A stretch of DNA of 31,868 nucleotides from Chloroflexota bacterium (lineage in GTDB: Bacteria > Chloroflexota > Dormibacteria > CF-121): positions 1 through 31,868 of the forward strand of contig VBEQ01000146.1 in the NCBI GenBank assembly GCA_005881235.1. Reading direction: 5' to 3'. Under the pieces are notes generated by a model. The model was not told where the DNA came from. It ran no database searches and saw only the letters and a program-made list of their open reading frames with translations. How positions within the stretch are numbered: position 1 is the first letter of the stretch; each line of letters begins with the position of its first letter. Positions 1 to 7,044 of this stretch are shown one piece after another. The translations under genes were made by a program, and so were the position numbers.

Positions 1-2
1 CC

Positions 3-1748
3 GGCTTCCAGGTGGTGACCCTCGATGACGTGCCGCGTCACGGCCGGATCGCCGCCCTCGTCGTCGGCCTCAACGAACGTGAAATTTTCTATGTCCCGCT
101 GGCTCATGAAGAAGAGCGTTGCCTCGAGCTGCGTGATGTCTTGCGCCGCTTCGGCCCCAGCCTGCAGAATGCGAAGCCATCGAAAGTCGGCTTCAATCAG
201 AAGGCCGATTACCTGGCATTGCGGGCGCACGGTATCGAGCTTGGTGGTGCCGACTGGGACTTGCTGGTCGCCGCTTATTTGCTGAACTCTGGGGTTCGAT
301 CGCCGAGCCTGGAGGCCCTCGCCTCGGACGTCTTGCATCGCTCGATTGAGGGCCGGGAAGCCCTCTTCGGCAGCGGCAAGGCTGCGACGACCTGCGACCA
401 GGTCGACGTCATGCGCGCCGCCGCGTTTTTCGGTGAGCGCATGCGGGTCATGCTGCAGCTCGCGCCGCGGCTCGAGTCAGAACTGGATCGTTTAGGCAAC
501 GCCGAGTTGTTCCGCGATCTCGAGATGCCGCTCGTTCCCGTGCTGGCGGAGATGGAGCTGGCCGGGGTGTCGATCGATCTGCCCTACCTGCAGCAGGTCT
601 CCCGTGAGCTCTATGACCAACTGCAACGGCTGGACCAGGAGATCGCCGACGTCGCCCACGGGCCGATCAACGTCAACTCGCCGCAGCAGCTGGCCAGATT
701 TCTCTTTGAAGACCTGGATCTCCCCGGTGGCCGGAAGACCAAAAGCGGCTACTCGACAGACGCGACGGTCCTCGAAGGCCTGCGCGACCAGCATCCCGTC
801 ATCCCAAAGATCCTGGAGTTTCGTCAGCTCAGCAAGCTCAAAGGCACCTACGTCGATGCCCTGCCACTGCTGGTCGATGCCAAGACCCATCGCGTGCACA
901 CGAGCTTTAACCAGACCGTCGCGGCCACCGGCCGGCTCTCCTCGTCCGACCCGAACTTGCAGAACATCCCCATTCGGACGGAAGTCGGTCAGAAAGTTCG
1001 CCGCGCCTTCATCCCTGGCCGCCAAGGCGATGTCCTGCTATCGGCCGATTATTCGCAGATCGAACTGCGTGTTCTGGCGCATATGACGGATGACCCCGTC
1101 TTGCTCGACGCCTTCGCCCGCGGTGAGGACATCCACGCGCGGACGGCGGCCGAAGTCTTCGGTATCCCACAGGCCCAGGTAACGCCAAATCAGCGCCGGC
1201 TGGCCAAGGTCGTCAACTTCGGCTTGTTCTACGGTCTCAGTGATTTCGGCCTTGCCCGCGATACCGGCATGTCAACGGAAGAGGCGAGGGTTTTCATCGA
1301 CGCCTACTTCCGCGCCTACAACCGGGTGCGCGAGTTTCTCGAAGGCATCAAGATCCAGGCCAGAGAGCAGGGCTACGTCGAGACAATCCTCCATCGGCGG
1401 CGTTATATCCAGGACATCCGCTCGCCCAATCGGATGCTGCGCCAGGGCGCGGAGCGAATCGCCATCAACATGCCGGTGCAGGGATCCGCGGCCGACATCA
1501 TGAAGCTGGCCATGATCCGGCTGCAAACCTACATTCATGAGCAGGGACTCGCTAGCCAGATGGTCCTGACGGTACACGACGAGCTCGTCTTCGAGGTCAC
1601 CCCCGGCGAGCGTGAGCAATTGATCGAAGTCGTCCCGGACCTGATGGCCAGAGCGTACCCTTTGAAAGTTCCAGTCCAGGTCGATCTCAAGCTTGGCCCC
1701 AACTGGCAGGACATGGAGCGGGTGCGCCTTGTCGCCGCGCGGGCATAG
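3..1748 (+). CDS. polA: DNA polymerase I, C-terminal part (5' end outside window)
   Basis: The reading frame is open at the window edge, so the 5'-nuclease domain and the real start lie upstream; about 581 codons are visible. Family A polymerase motifs are intact. Motif A (DYSQIELR) is near residue 345 of the visible part, the O-helix motif B (RRLAKVVNFGLFYG) near 395, and motif C (TVHDELVFEV) near 520. The F in NFGLFYG is the usual dNTP-selecting residue. The preceding 3'-5' exonuclease-like domain looks degenerate. The position of the first acidic pair reads LDDV instead of DxE, and the last motif reads FFGER where E. coli has YAAED, so proofreading is probably lost. PolA fills repair gaps and removes Okazaki primers. 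mutM follows after 6 bases, an adjacency also seen in Bacillus, so the two are probably co-transcribed. Confidence 0.97.
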   Translation, partial: GFQVVTLDDVPRHGRIAALVVGLNEREIFYVPLAHEEERCLELRDVLRRFGPSLQNAKPSKVGFNQKADYLALRAHGIELGGADWDLLVAAYLLNSGVRSPSLEALASDVLHRSIEGREALFGSGKAATTCDQVDVMRAAAFFGERMRVMLQLAPRLESELDRLGNAELFRDLEMPLVPVLAEMELAGVSIDLPYLQQVSRELYDQLQRLDQEIADVAHGPINVNSPQQLARFLFEDLDLPGGRKTKSGYSTDATVLEGLRDQHPVIPKILEFRQLSKLKGTYVDALPLLVDAKTHRVHTSFNQTVAATGRLSSSDPNLQNIPIRTEVGQKVRRAFIPGRQGDVLLSADYSQIELRVLAHMTDDPVLLDAFARGEDIHARTAAEVFGIPQAQVTPNQRRLAKVVNFGLFYGLSDFGLARDTGMSTEEARVFIDAYFRAYNRVREFLEGIKIQAREQGYVETILHRRRYIQDIRSPNRMLRQGAERIAINMPVQGSAADIMKLAMIRLQTYIHEQGLASQMVLTVHDELVFEVTPGEREQLIEVVPDLMARAYPLKVPVQVDLKLGPNWQDMERVRLVAARA

Positions 1749-1754
1749 GGCTCG

Positions 1755-2627
1755 ATGCCGGAGCTTCCCGAAGTCGAGACCATCGTCAACGATCTGCGAC
1801 CGCAGCTGGTGGGGCGCCGCTTCGAGTTGTTGCACCTGACGCGCGATCCCGCGATTCGCGCGCGACTCGTGCGCTATCCGAGTGCAGACAAGTTCATTCG
1901 ACGCCTGCGTGGCCGGACGATCAAGGCCGTCGAGCGGCGTGGGAAATACATCGTCATGCCGCTCGAAGCGGCTGCCGCCGAACCCAACGGCGCCGACCGC
2001 GCCAACGGAGTCGTACCCACGACTGATGAACGCGTGATTGTCCATCTGGGCATGACCGGACATCTTCGGGTCTGGGAACCGGAAGAGACCCCCGTCAAGC
2101 ACACCCACTTTCGGGCCTTGCTGGATAGCGGCCTCGAGCTGCGCTATGACGATCCCCGGCAGTTCGGACGGCTGGTAGTCGGCAGCATGGACGAGCTGAT
2201 CACGGCGCGCGCCTTCCCGGCGCGGCTCGGCCCCGAGCCGATTCACGGGGACCTGACCGAAGCCGAATTCGAAAGACTCATCCGGGCCCGCCGACGACCC
2301 GTCAAGTCGGCCCTGCTCGATCAGTCTTTTCTGGCGGGCGTGGGCAATATCTACGCCGATGAGGCATGTTTTCGGGCCGGAATCCGTCCTAGCCGGTGGA
2401 CTCACCGGCTCACTGTGCGTGAACGGCGGGCCCTCTACGAAGCAATTCAGCACGGAGGCTCTTCGATCATCAACTACGTCGATGGCTTTGGGCTTCGCGG
2501 CGGCAACCAGGAGAAGCTGCTGGTCTACGGCCGAAGCGGTGAGCCCTGTCTGAGATGCGGGACGCCATTGCAGGGAACGCGCCTGGCCGGCCGCGGCACG
2601 GTGTACTGCCGCAAGTGTCAGCGCTGA
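1755..2627 (+). CDS. mutM: formamidopyrimidine-DNA glycosylase
   Basis: This 290-residue Fpg/Nei-family enzyme excises oxidised purines such as 8-oxoguanine and then cleaves the abasic site. After Met removal the protein begins PELPEVE, giving the catalytic N-terminal proline and glutamate. The conserved lysine lies in RRGKYIVM. The helix-two-turn-helix is in the segment from LLDQSFLAGVGNIYADE. A C-terminal zinc finger has CLRC and CRKC separated by 16 residues. The protein is slightly longer than usual because of an Ala/Pro/Asn-rich insert at about residues 73-95. The ATG is 6 bases after the polA stop, with only a weak AGGG ahead of it. MutM and PolA together would carry out base excision repair. 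The annotation is firm; MutM rather than Nei is supported by the PELPEVE start and the H2TH sequence. Confidence 0.96.
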   Translation: MPELPEVETIVNDLRPQLVGRRFELLHLTRDPAIRARLVRYPSADKFIRRLRGRTIKAVERRGKYIVMPLEAAAAEPNGADRANGVVPTTDERVIVHLGMTGHLRVWEPEETPVKHTHFRALLDSGLELRYDDPRQFGRLVVGSMDELITARAFPARLGPEPIHGDLTEAEFERLIRARRRPVKSALLDQSFLAGVGNIYADEACFRAGIRPSRWTHRLTVRERRALYEAIQHGGSSIINYVDGFGLRGGNQEKLLVYGRSGEPCLRCGTPLQGTRLAGRGTVYCRKCQR

Positions 2628-3310
2628 TACGGCTCCGCTGGCCGGTCCTGAGCCGGCGGCTGCTGATCACGGCGGGCGCCTTCCTCGCCGCGTATGTCGC
2701 CATTGCGCTCTTGGTCGATGCCGGCGCCTTCGGCCCGCTGGATTTACGGATGACGCACTATCTGCAGGGTCGCGGGAGCACCGGCCAGGACATCGGCCTT
2801 GGGATTTTCGCTTACCTGGGCAGCATCGAGGTCACGCTGCTGATCGCCGTCCTGCTCGGCGTCGGCCTCTTCCGCGGGCTGCGCCTCCTGGCCGTCTTGC
2901 CGGCGGTCTTCATTCTCGCCGGCTCCGGCCTCGAGATCCTGGGCAAGCAGCTGATCGTCAGCCCGGCGCCCGGCTCGGCACTTCAGCGATTCCCGGAATT
3001 CCTGCCGTCGCTGGGTCACCAGATCGGCCGTTGGTCCTTCCCGAGCGGGCACCTGGTTCGGGCGACGCTCACGTACGGCCTGGTGCTCTACCTGGCGGAG
3101 CGCTGGGAGCTCTTTGGCCGCGATAGCTCGCGGCTGAGCCCCGTGCTGGTTCTGGTGGTCTTCTTTGTCGGCTACGGCGTCGTCTATCTCGGATGGCACT
3201 GGCTCTCCGACGCCATTGGGGGACTTTTGCTCGGCCTGGCGTTGCTGTTTGCGCTGGTCGCCTACCTGGAGCGCAAACGGGCGGTAAATCCGGGCCATCT
3301 GCTGGATTAG
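2615..3310 (+). CDS. PAP2-like integral membrane phosphatase-family protein, degenerate motifs
   Basis: A 231-residue protein with about five or six hydrophobic helices and the PAP2/acid phosphatase fold signature. PSGH is at residues 143-146 and the H-x3-D of the third motif is at H195/D199. Two residues expected to bind phosphate are replaced. The first motif, normally K-x6-R-P, reads KQLIVSPAP (A118 for Arg), and the Arg six residues before H195 is Val189. It may therefore be a weak or altered lipid or undecaprenyl phosphatase, or a non-catalytic relative. I prefer GTG 2615 over ATG 2555 because it overlaps mutM by only 13 bases and puts a short basic stretch before the first helix. It is probably the last gene of the polA-mutM unit. 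The substrate cannot be told from sequence. Confidence 0.8.
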   Translation: MSALIRLRWPVLSRRLLITAGAFLAAYVAIALLVDAGAFGPLDLRMTHYLQGRGSTGQDIGLGIFAYLGSIEVTLLIAVLLGVGLFRGLRLLAVLPAVFILAGSGLEILGKQLIVSPAPGSALQRFPEFLPSLGHQIGRWSFPSGHLVRATLTYGLVLYLAERWELFGRDSSRLSPVLVLVVFFVGYGVVYLGWHWLSDAIGGLLLGLALLFALVAYLERKRAVNPGHLLD

Positions 3311-3371
3311 CGGACGTCGGCCGATCGCGCTGGTGCCCCACCGTCTGGACGAGTGCCGTTGCGCAACCCTG

Positions 3372-4598
3372 TCAGGCCGACCGGGCGTTGGCCGGAACCC
3401 GATGGAGCGGAGGCTTCGCCTTCCAGTGACCCTCTTTCGTTCGCTGCAGGATCCACCCTTCTTCGTGGACCATCCGGTGATGCGGCCGGCACAGTAGCGC
3501 CAGGTTGGGCAGCGCCGTCGCGCCGCCCCGCGTCCACCAGACCAGGTGATGCCCGTCGCACCAGGTCAGTGGCCGCGTGCATCCGGGGAAGACGCAGTGG
3601 CGGTCGCGTGCTTCGAGCGCCCGCCGGGTCGACGCCGGGAGGGTGCGGCTGGCGTGATTGAGCTCGTGCTCGAGCTCGCCCTGGCCCGTGATGCGGCTGA
3701 TCGCCGAGTCGCAGGCGTAACGCTGGACGGTCTCGGCCGGCACCGTGCCGCCGCCGTCCAACTCGCCGGCCGGTGCGCCCTTGGTCCCGGCGAGCGTGTC
3801 GAGGCTGGCGCGGATGATCAGCTGTGGCCGCGGCCCGGCACCGTCGCGCCGGCTGCCTGAGCCACCCTGCCGGCAGAGTTCCATGAGCGCATCAACGCTG
3901 CGCTGGCCGTAGCTGCGGTCGTCGTTCGGGATTGGCTTCATGAACGGCTGCAGCGCCGTGCGCAGCGTGGCGCCGCCCTCGGCATCGAGCAGGCCGTCGA
4001 CCCGCACCAGGCCGTCGACCGGCTCGCCGATGTGAAAATAGCGCCGCTGATAGGCGTGGTTGGCCTCCGCCAGGGCACCGGCCGCATCGACGCGATGTTC
4101 GAAATTCTTGGCGACCGTGACGAACTGGCCGGGGTCCATCGTCTGGGCCGCCTGCAGCAGCTTGCCTTCTTCTTTGCGGACGGCCGCCGCGCCGACGTGT
4201 TCGGCCGCGCGCGCCAGGACGGCGACATGCTGGTAGCCGACCTCGCCGCTGGCAAAAGCCGCCTCGGTCTGGGGCAGCTTCTCGAGCTGGCGGGCGATTT
4301 CCACCCGCTCCATGGCGGCACCGCCGGAGAGCTTGCACTTCCAGCGCAGCCAGGCCGTCAGTGAAAGAGCGCCGTCGGCCTTGTACTCGCCCGACTTGTC
4401 GAAGCGACGGACACCCGTCGCGAACACGGCCTCGAGCGGGTCGATGCCGGCTTCGCGGATCTGGATCAGCGCGTCGCCCAGCATCTCGCCATCGGCCTGG
4501 CCAATCCAGGCGGCCATCTTGTCCACGGCGGCCTTGAGCCCTTCAATCGGGGGTCCTGAGCGATCGCCCGGTGCGGCCATGCTCAGATGGTGAGCCAT
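3372..4598 (-). CDS. DUF222 / 13E12-repeat family HNH endonuclease
   Basis: About 408 residues. The N-terminal and middle region is helical and matches the DUF222 style common in actinobacterial multicopy HNH proteins. Near the C-terminus is a full HNH domain: RHCVFPGC, then CDGHH, then an Asn in ALPNLALLC, then RPHHRMVHEEGW. The two Cys pairs would bind structural Zn, and the HH...N...HH residues would form the metal-dependent nuclease site. ATG 4598 (MAHHLS) is chosen because upstream codons look non-coding; ATG 4580 is also possible. A perfect inverted repeat lies 2 bases upstream. The physiological role of these proteins is unclear; they are often multicopy and may be mobile or defence related. 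The gene sits alone on the minus strand between repair genes. Confidence 0.88.
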   Translation of the reverse strand: MAHHLSMAAPGDRSGPPIEGLKAAVDKMAAWIGQADGEMLGDALIQIREAGIDPLEAVFATGVRRFDKSGEYKADGALSLTAWLRWKCKLSGGAAMERVEIARQLEKLPQTEAAFASGEVGYQHVAVLARAAEHVGAAAVRKEEGKLLQAAQTMDPGQFVTVAKNFEHRVDAAGALAEANHAYQRRYFHIGEPVDGLVRVDGLLDAEGGATLRTALQPFMKPIPNDDRSYGQRSVDALMELCRQGGSGSRRDGAGPRPQLIIRASLDTLAGTKGAPAGELDGGGTVPAETVQRYACDSAISRITGQGELEHELNHASRTLPASTRRALEARDRHCVFPGCTRPLTWCDGHHLVWWTRGGATALPNLALLCRPHHRMVHEEGWILQRTKEGHWKAKPPLHRVPANARSA

Positions 4599-4600
4599 GG

Positions 4601-4622
4601 TTGCGACAGCTGCATGTCGCAA
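4601..4622. promoter_or_regulatory. 22-bp inverted repeat, candidate operator of the HNH gene
   Basis: A perfect 8-bp inverted repeat, TTGCGACA and TGTCGCAA, is separated by the 6-base spacer GCTGCA. It starts 2 bases upstream of ATG 4598. It could be a repressor site, or a hairpin in the 5' end of the transcript. I found no second copy near the uvr genes. Confidence 0.4.
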
Positions 4623-4681
4623 ACTTTCCGGCTCATAAAAATGGCTGGACGAAAGCCACCCGCCTCTGCTGTGATGACTAT

Positions 4682-4924
4682 GTGAGCTGCTGGTTTTGGC
4701 TCGCGCCACTGGTTGCCGTGTGGCTGCTGCTCGCCGTCGGACTGGCTGTCGCCTTTAATGCCTGGCTCTTTTTCCCCTCGGCTCGAGTTGCGTTGCGCAG
4801 GCAACCGGCCTGGTTCCGAGCGTTGCGGGTTGTCCTAGTGCCGGTCTGGGCCGCCTTGCTCCTCTGGATATGGCTCTTAGCCGTCGGGGTCGTTCGAGCC
4901 GGCCTCTCGGGCCAATGGTGTTAG
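4682..4924 (+). CDS. small two-helix membrane protein, unknown function
   Basis: An 80-residue frame from a GTG start encodes two strongly hydrophobic Trp/Leu-rich segments, at about residues 5-30 and 47-70. They are separated by a basic loop containing RVALRRQP and followed by a short tail ending QWC. This is what a small inner-membrane protein looks like, and the frame sits in the gap between the divergent HNH gene and uvrB. The same frame stays open further upstream, but that part would overlap the HNH gene start. No family is recognised. A TGTGAT six bases before the GTG is only a partial -10 match. The call rests on composition and position, so it could be spurious. Confidence 0.5.
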   Translation: MSCWFWLAPLVAVWLLLAVGLAVAFNAWLFFPSARVALRRQPAWFRALRVVLVPVWAALLLWIWLLAVGVVRAGLSGQWC

Positions 4925-4971
4925 GCGCCCGACCAACTCGCGGGCAGGGTTTAGAAGTGAATCCGACTACC

Positions 4972-4977
4972 TACAAT
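4972..4977 (+). promoter_or_regulatory. predicted -10 box of uvrB (leaderless)
   Basis: TACAAT matches TANNNT and five of six positions of TATAAT. It ends 6 bases before the uvrB ATG, which puts the predicted transcription start at or next to the start codon. No Shine-Dalgarno sequence is present. A -35 match is weak. Confidence 0.5.
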
Positions 4978-4983
4978 TGAGGC

Positions 4984-7044
4984 ATGCCCAACTTCGCGTT
5001 TACGGCTGGCTTTGCGCCTGCTGGCGGCCAGCCGGAGGCGATCAAAAAGCTGGCCGAAGGGGTCGACCGGGGCCAAAAACACCAGGTCCTGATGGGGGTC
5101 ACCGGCTCTGGCAAGACGATGGTCGTCGCCCAGATGATCCAGGAGATCCAGCGGCCGACGCTCGTCATGTCGCCGAACAAGACGCTGGCGGCCCAGCTCT
5201 GCAGTGAGTTTCGCTCCTTCTTTCCCCAGAACGCTGTCGAGTACTTCGTCAGCTACTACGACTATTACCAGCCAGAGGCCTACATCCCCCGGAGCGACAC
5301 ATACATAGAGAAGGACTCGTCACGCAACGACGAGATCGACCGGCTGCGGCAATCCGCCACCCGGGCGCTGTTGACCCGACGGGATGTCATCGTCGTGGCG
5401 AGCGTCTCGTGTATCTACGGCGTCGGCTCGCCCGAAGACTACCTCGGTGAGTCCGTCGAGATCCACGCCGGTGAGGGCTTTCGTCGCGATATTTTTCTGC
5501 GCAAGCTGACCAACCTTCAATACCAGCGCAACGACGTCGATTTCGGTCGGTCGCGCTTTCGGGTGCGTGGCGACACGGTCGACGTGCAGCCGTCTTACGA
5601 TCAAATTGCCACTCGGGTCCAGTTCAACGGCGACGACGTGGAGCGCATCGTCCAGATCGATCCGTTGACGGGCGAGGTCATCGGTGACATCGAGTCCTTC
5701 CAGGTGTTCCCGGCGACCCACTACGTGACGCCCCGGCAGAAGCTGCTGCGGGCGCTCGATGGCATCAGTGAAGAGCTCGATGAGCGGGTCGCCTGGTTTG
5801 AGAGCCAGGGGAAGCTTCTCGAGGCGCAGCGCTTGCGTCAGCGGACGCTGTTCGACATGGAGATGATGCGGGAGACCGGCAGCTGCGCCGGGATCGAGAA
5901 CTACTCGCGGCATCTCACCGGCCGCCGTCCCGGCCAGGAGCCGTACACGCTGATGGACTTCCTGCCCGAAGACACGCTGGTCGTCGTCGACGAGTCACAC
6001 GTGGGGGTCCCGCAGATCGGCGGCATGTACGGCGGCGACCGGTCGCGGAAAATCCCGCTGGTCGACTATGGCTTCCGCCTGCCCTCGGCGCTCGACAACC
6101 GGCCGCTGACGTTTGCGGAATGGGAACGGAAGGTAGAACAAGTGGTCTACGTCACGGCCACCCCAGGGCCGTACGAGGAGCAGCGCTCCCAGCAGACGAT
6201 CGAGGTCATCATCCGGCCGACCGGCCTGGTCGACCCGACGGTGGAAGTCCGACCGACAAAGGGCCAGATCGACGACCTGATCGGGGAGATCCACAAGCGG
6301 GTGGACAAGAGTCAACGGACGCTGATCACCGTGCTAACCAAAAAAATGGCGGAAGACATGACCGACTATTTGCGTGAGATGGGCATCAAGGTGAACTACC
6401 TGCACTCGGACGTCGATACGCTGGAGCGCGTGGAGATCCTGCGCGACCTGCGGCTCGGCGTCTTCGATGTGCTCGTCGGCATCAACCTGCTTCGGGAAGG
6501 TCTGGACCTGCCAGAGGTCGCGCTCATCGCCATCCTCGACGCCGACAAGGAGAGCTACATGCGCGACGCGCGTTCCCTGATCCAGACGACGGGGCGGGCC
6601 GCCCGCAACGTGGAAGGTCACGTCATCATGTACGCGGACTCGGTCAGCGGCTCGATGCGACGGGCGATCGACGAGACCGACCGCCGTCGCAATATCCAGA
6701 TTGCCTATAACGAGGAGCACGGGATCACACCGGCCACCATCGTCAAGGCCGTCTACAACCTCGAGAAGCACCAAGAGAAAGCGATCGAGGAAACGATCGC
6801 CACGCTGGCGTCCGGGTTGCCGCCGGACGAGATCGAGCGGCTGATCAAGGATCTCGAACGCCAGATGAAGAAAGCGGCTCGCGACCTGCAGTTCGAGCGG
6901 GCGGCGGAACTGCGCGACCGGCTCGTCGGGCTTCGTCGCGACGCGATGGAGTACCGGGAGGCCCTGCCGCCGGCGGCCGCCGCCGAGTCGGGCAGGTGGC
7001 GCAAGCCGAAGACCAGCCGGATGAGGGCCCGCGTCGGTGGCTGA
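4984..7044 (+). CDS. uvrB: UvrABC excinuclease subunit B
   Basis: UvrB (686 residues, normal length) is the helicase-like damage-verification subunit of nucleotide excision repair, loaded by UvrA and then paired with UvrC for incision. Walker A GVTGSGKT is at residues 38-45. The aromatic beta-hairpin that inserts between strands is at about 91-103 (YYDYYQPEAYIP). The Walker B-type DESH box is near 336. Helicase motifs V and VI follow (NLLREGLDLPEV; QTTGRAARN). A UVR coiled coil for UvrC binding is at about 615-650 (ERAAELRDRL). The ATG sits directly behind a -10-like box without a ribosome site. uvrA overlaps its end by 8 bases. The order B-A-C on one strand suggests a single operon. Confidence 0.98.
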   Translation: MPNFAFTAGFAPAGGQPEAIKKLAEGVDRGQKHQVLMGVTGSGKTMVVAQMIQEIQRPTLVMSPNKTLAAQLCSEFRSFFPQNAVEYFVSYYDYYQPEAYIPRSDTYIEKDSSRNDEIDRLRQSATRALLTRRDVIVVASVSCIYGVGSPEDYLGESVEIHAGEGFRRDIFLRKLTNLQYQRNDVDFGRSRFRVRGDTVDVQPSYDQIATRVQFNGDDVERIVQIDPLTGEVIGDIESFQVFPATHYVTPRQKLLRALDGISEELDERVAWFESQGKLLEAQRLRQRTLFDMEMMRETGSCAGIENYSRHLTGRRPGQEPYTLMDFLPEDTLVVVDESHVGVPQIGGMYGGDRSRKIPLVDYGFRLPSALDNRPLTFAEWERKVEQVVYVTATPGPYEEQRSQQTIEVIIRPTGLVDPTVEVRPTKGQIDDLIGEIHKRVDKSQRTLITVLTKKMAEDMTDYLREMGIKVNYLHSDVDTLERVEILRDLRLGVFDVLVGINLLREGLDLPEVALIAILDADKESYMRDARSLIQTTGRAARNVEGHVIMYADSVSGSMRRAIDETDRRRNIQIAYNEEHGITPATIVKAVYNLEKHQEKAIEETIATLASGLPPDEIERLIKDLERQMKKAARDLQFERAAELRDRLVGLRRDAMEYREALPPAAAAESGRWRKPKTSRMRARVGG

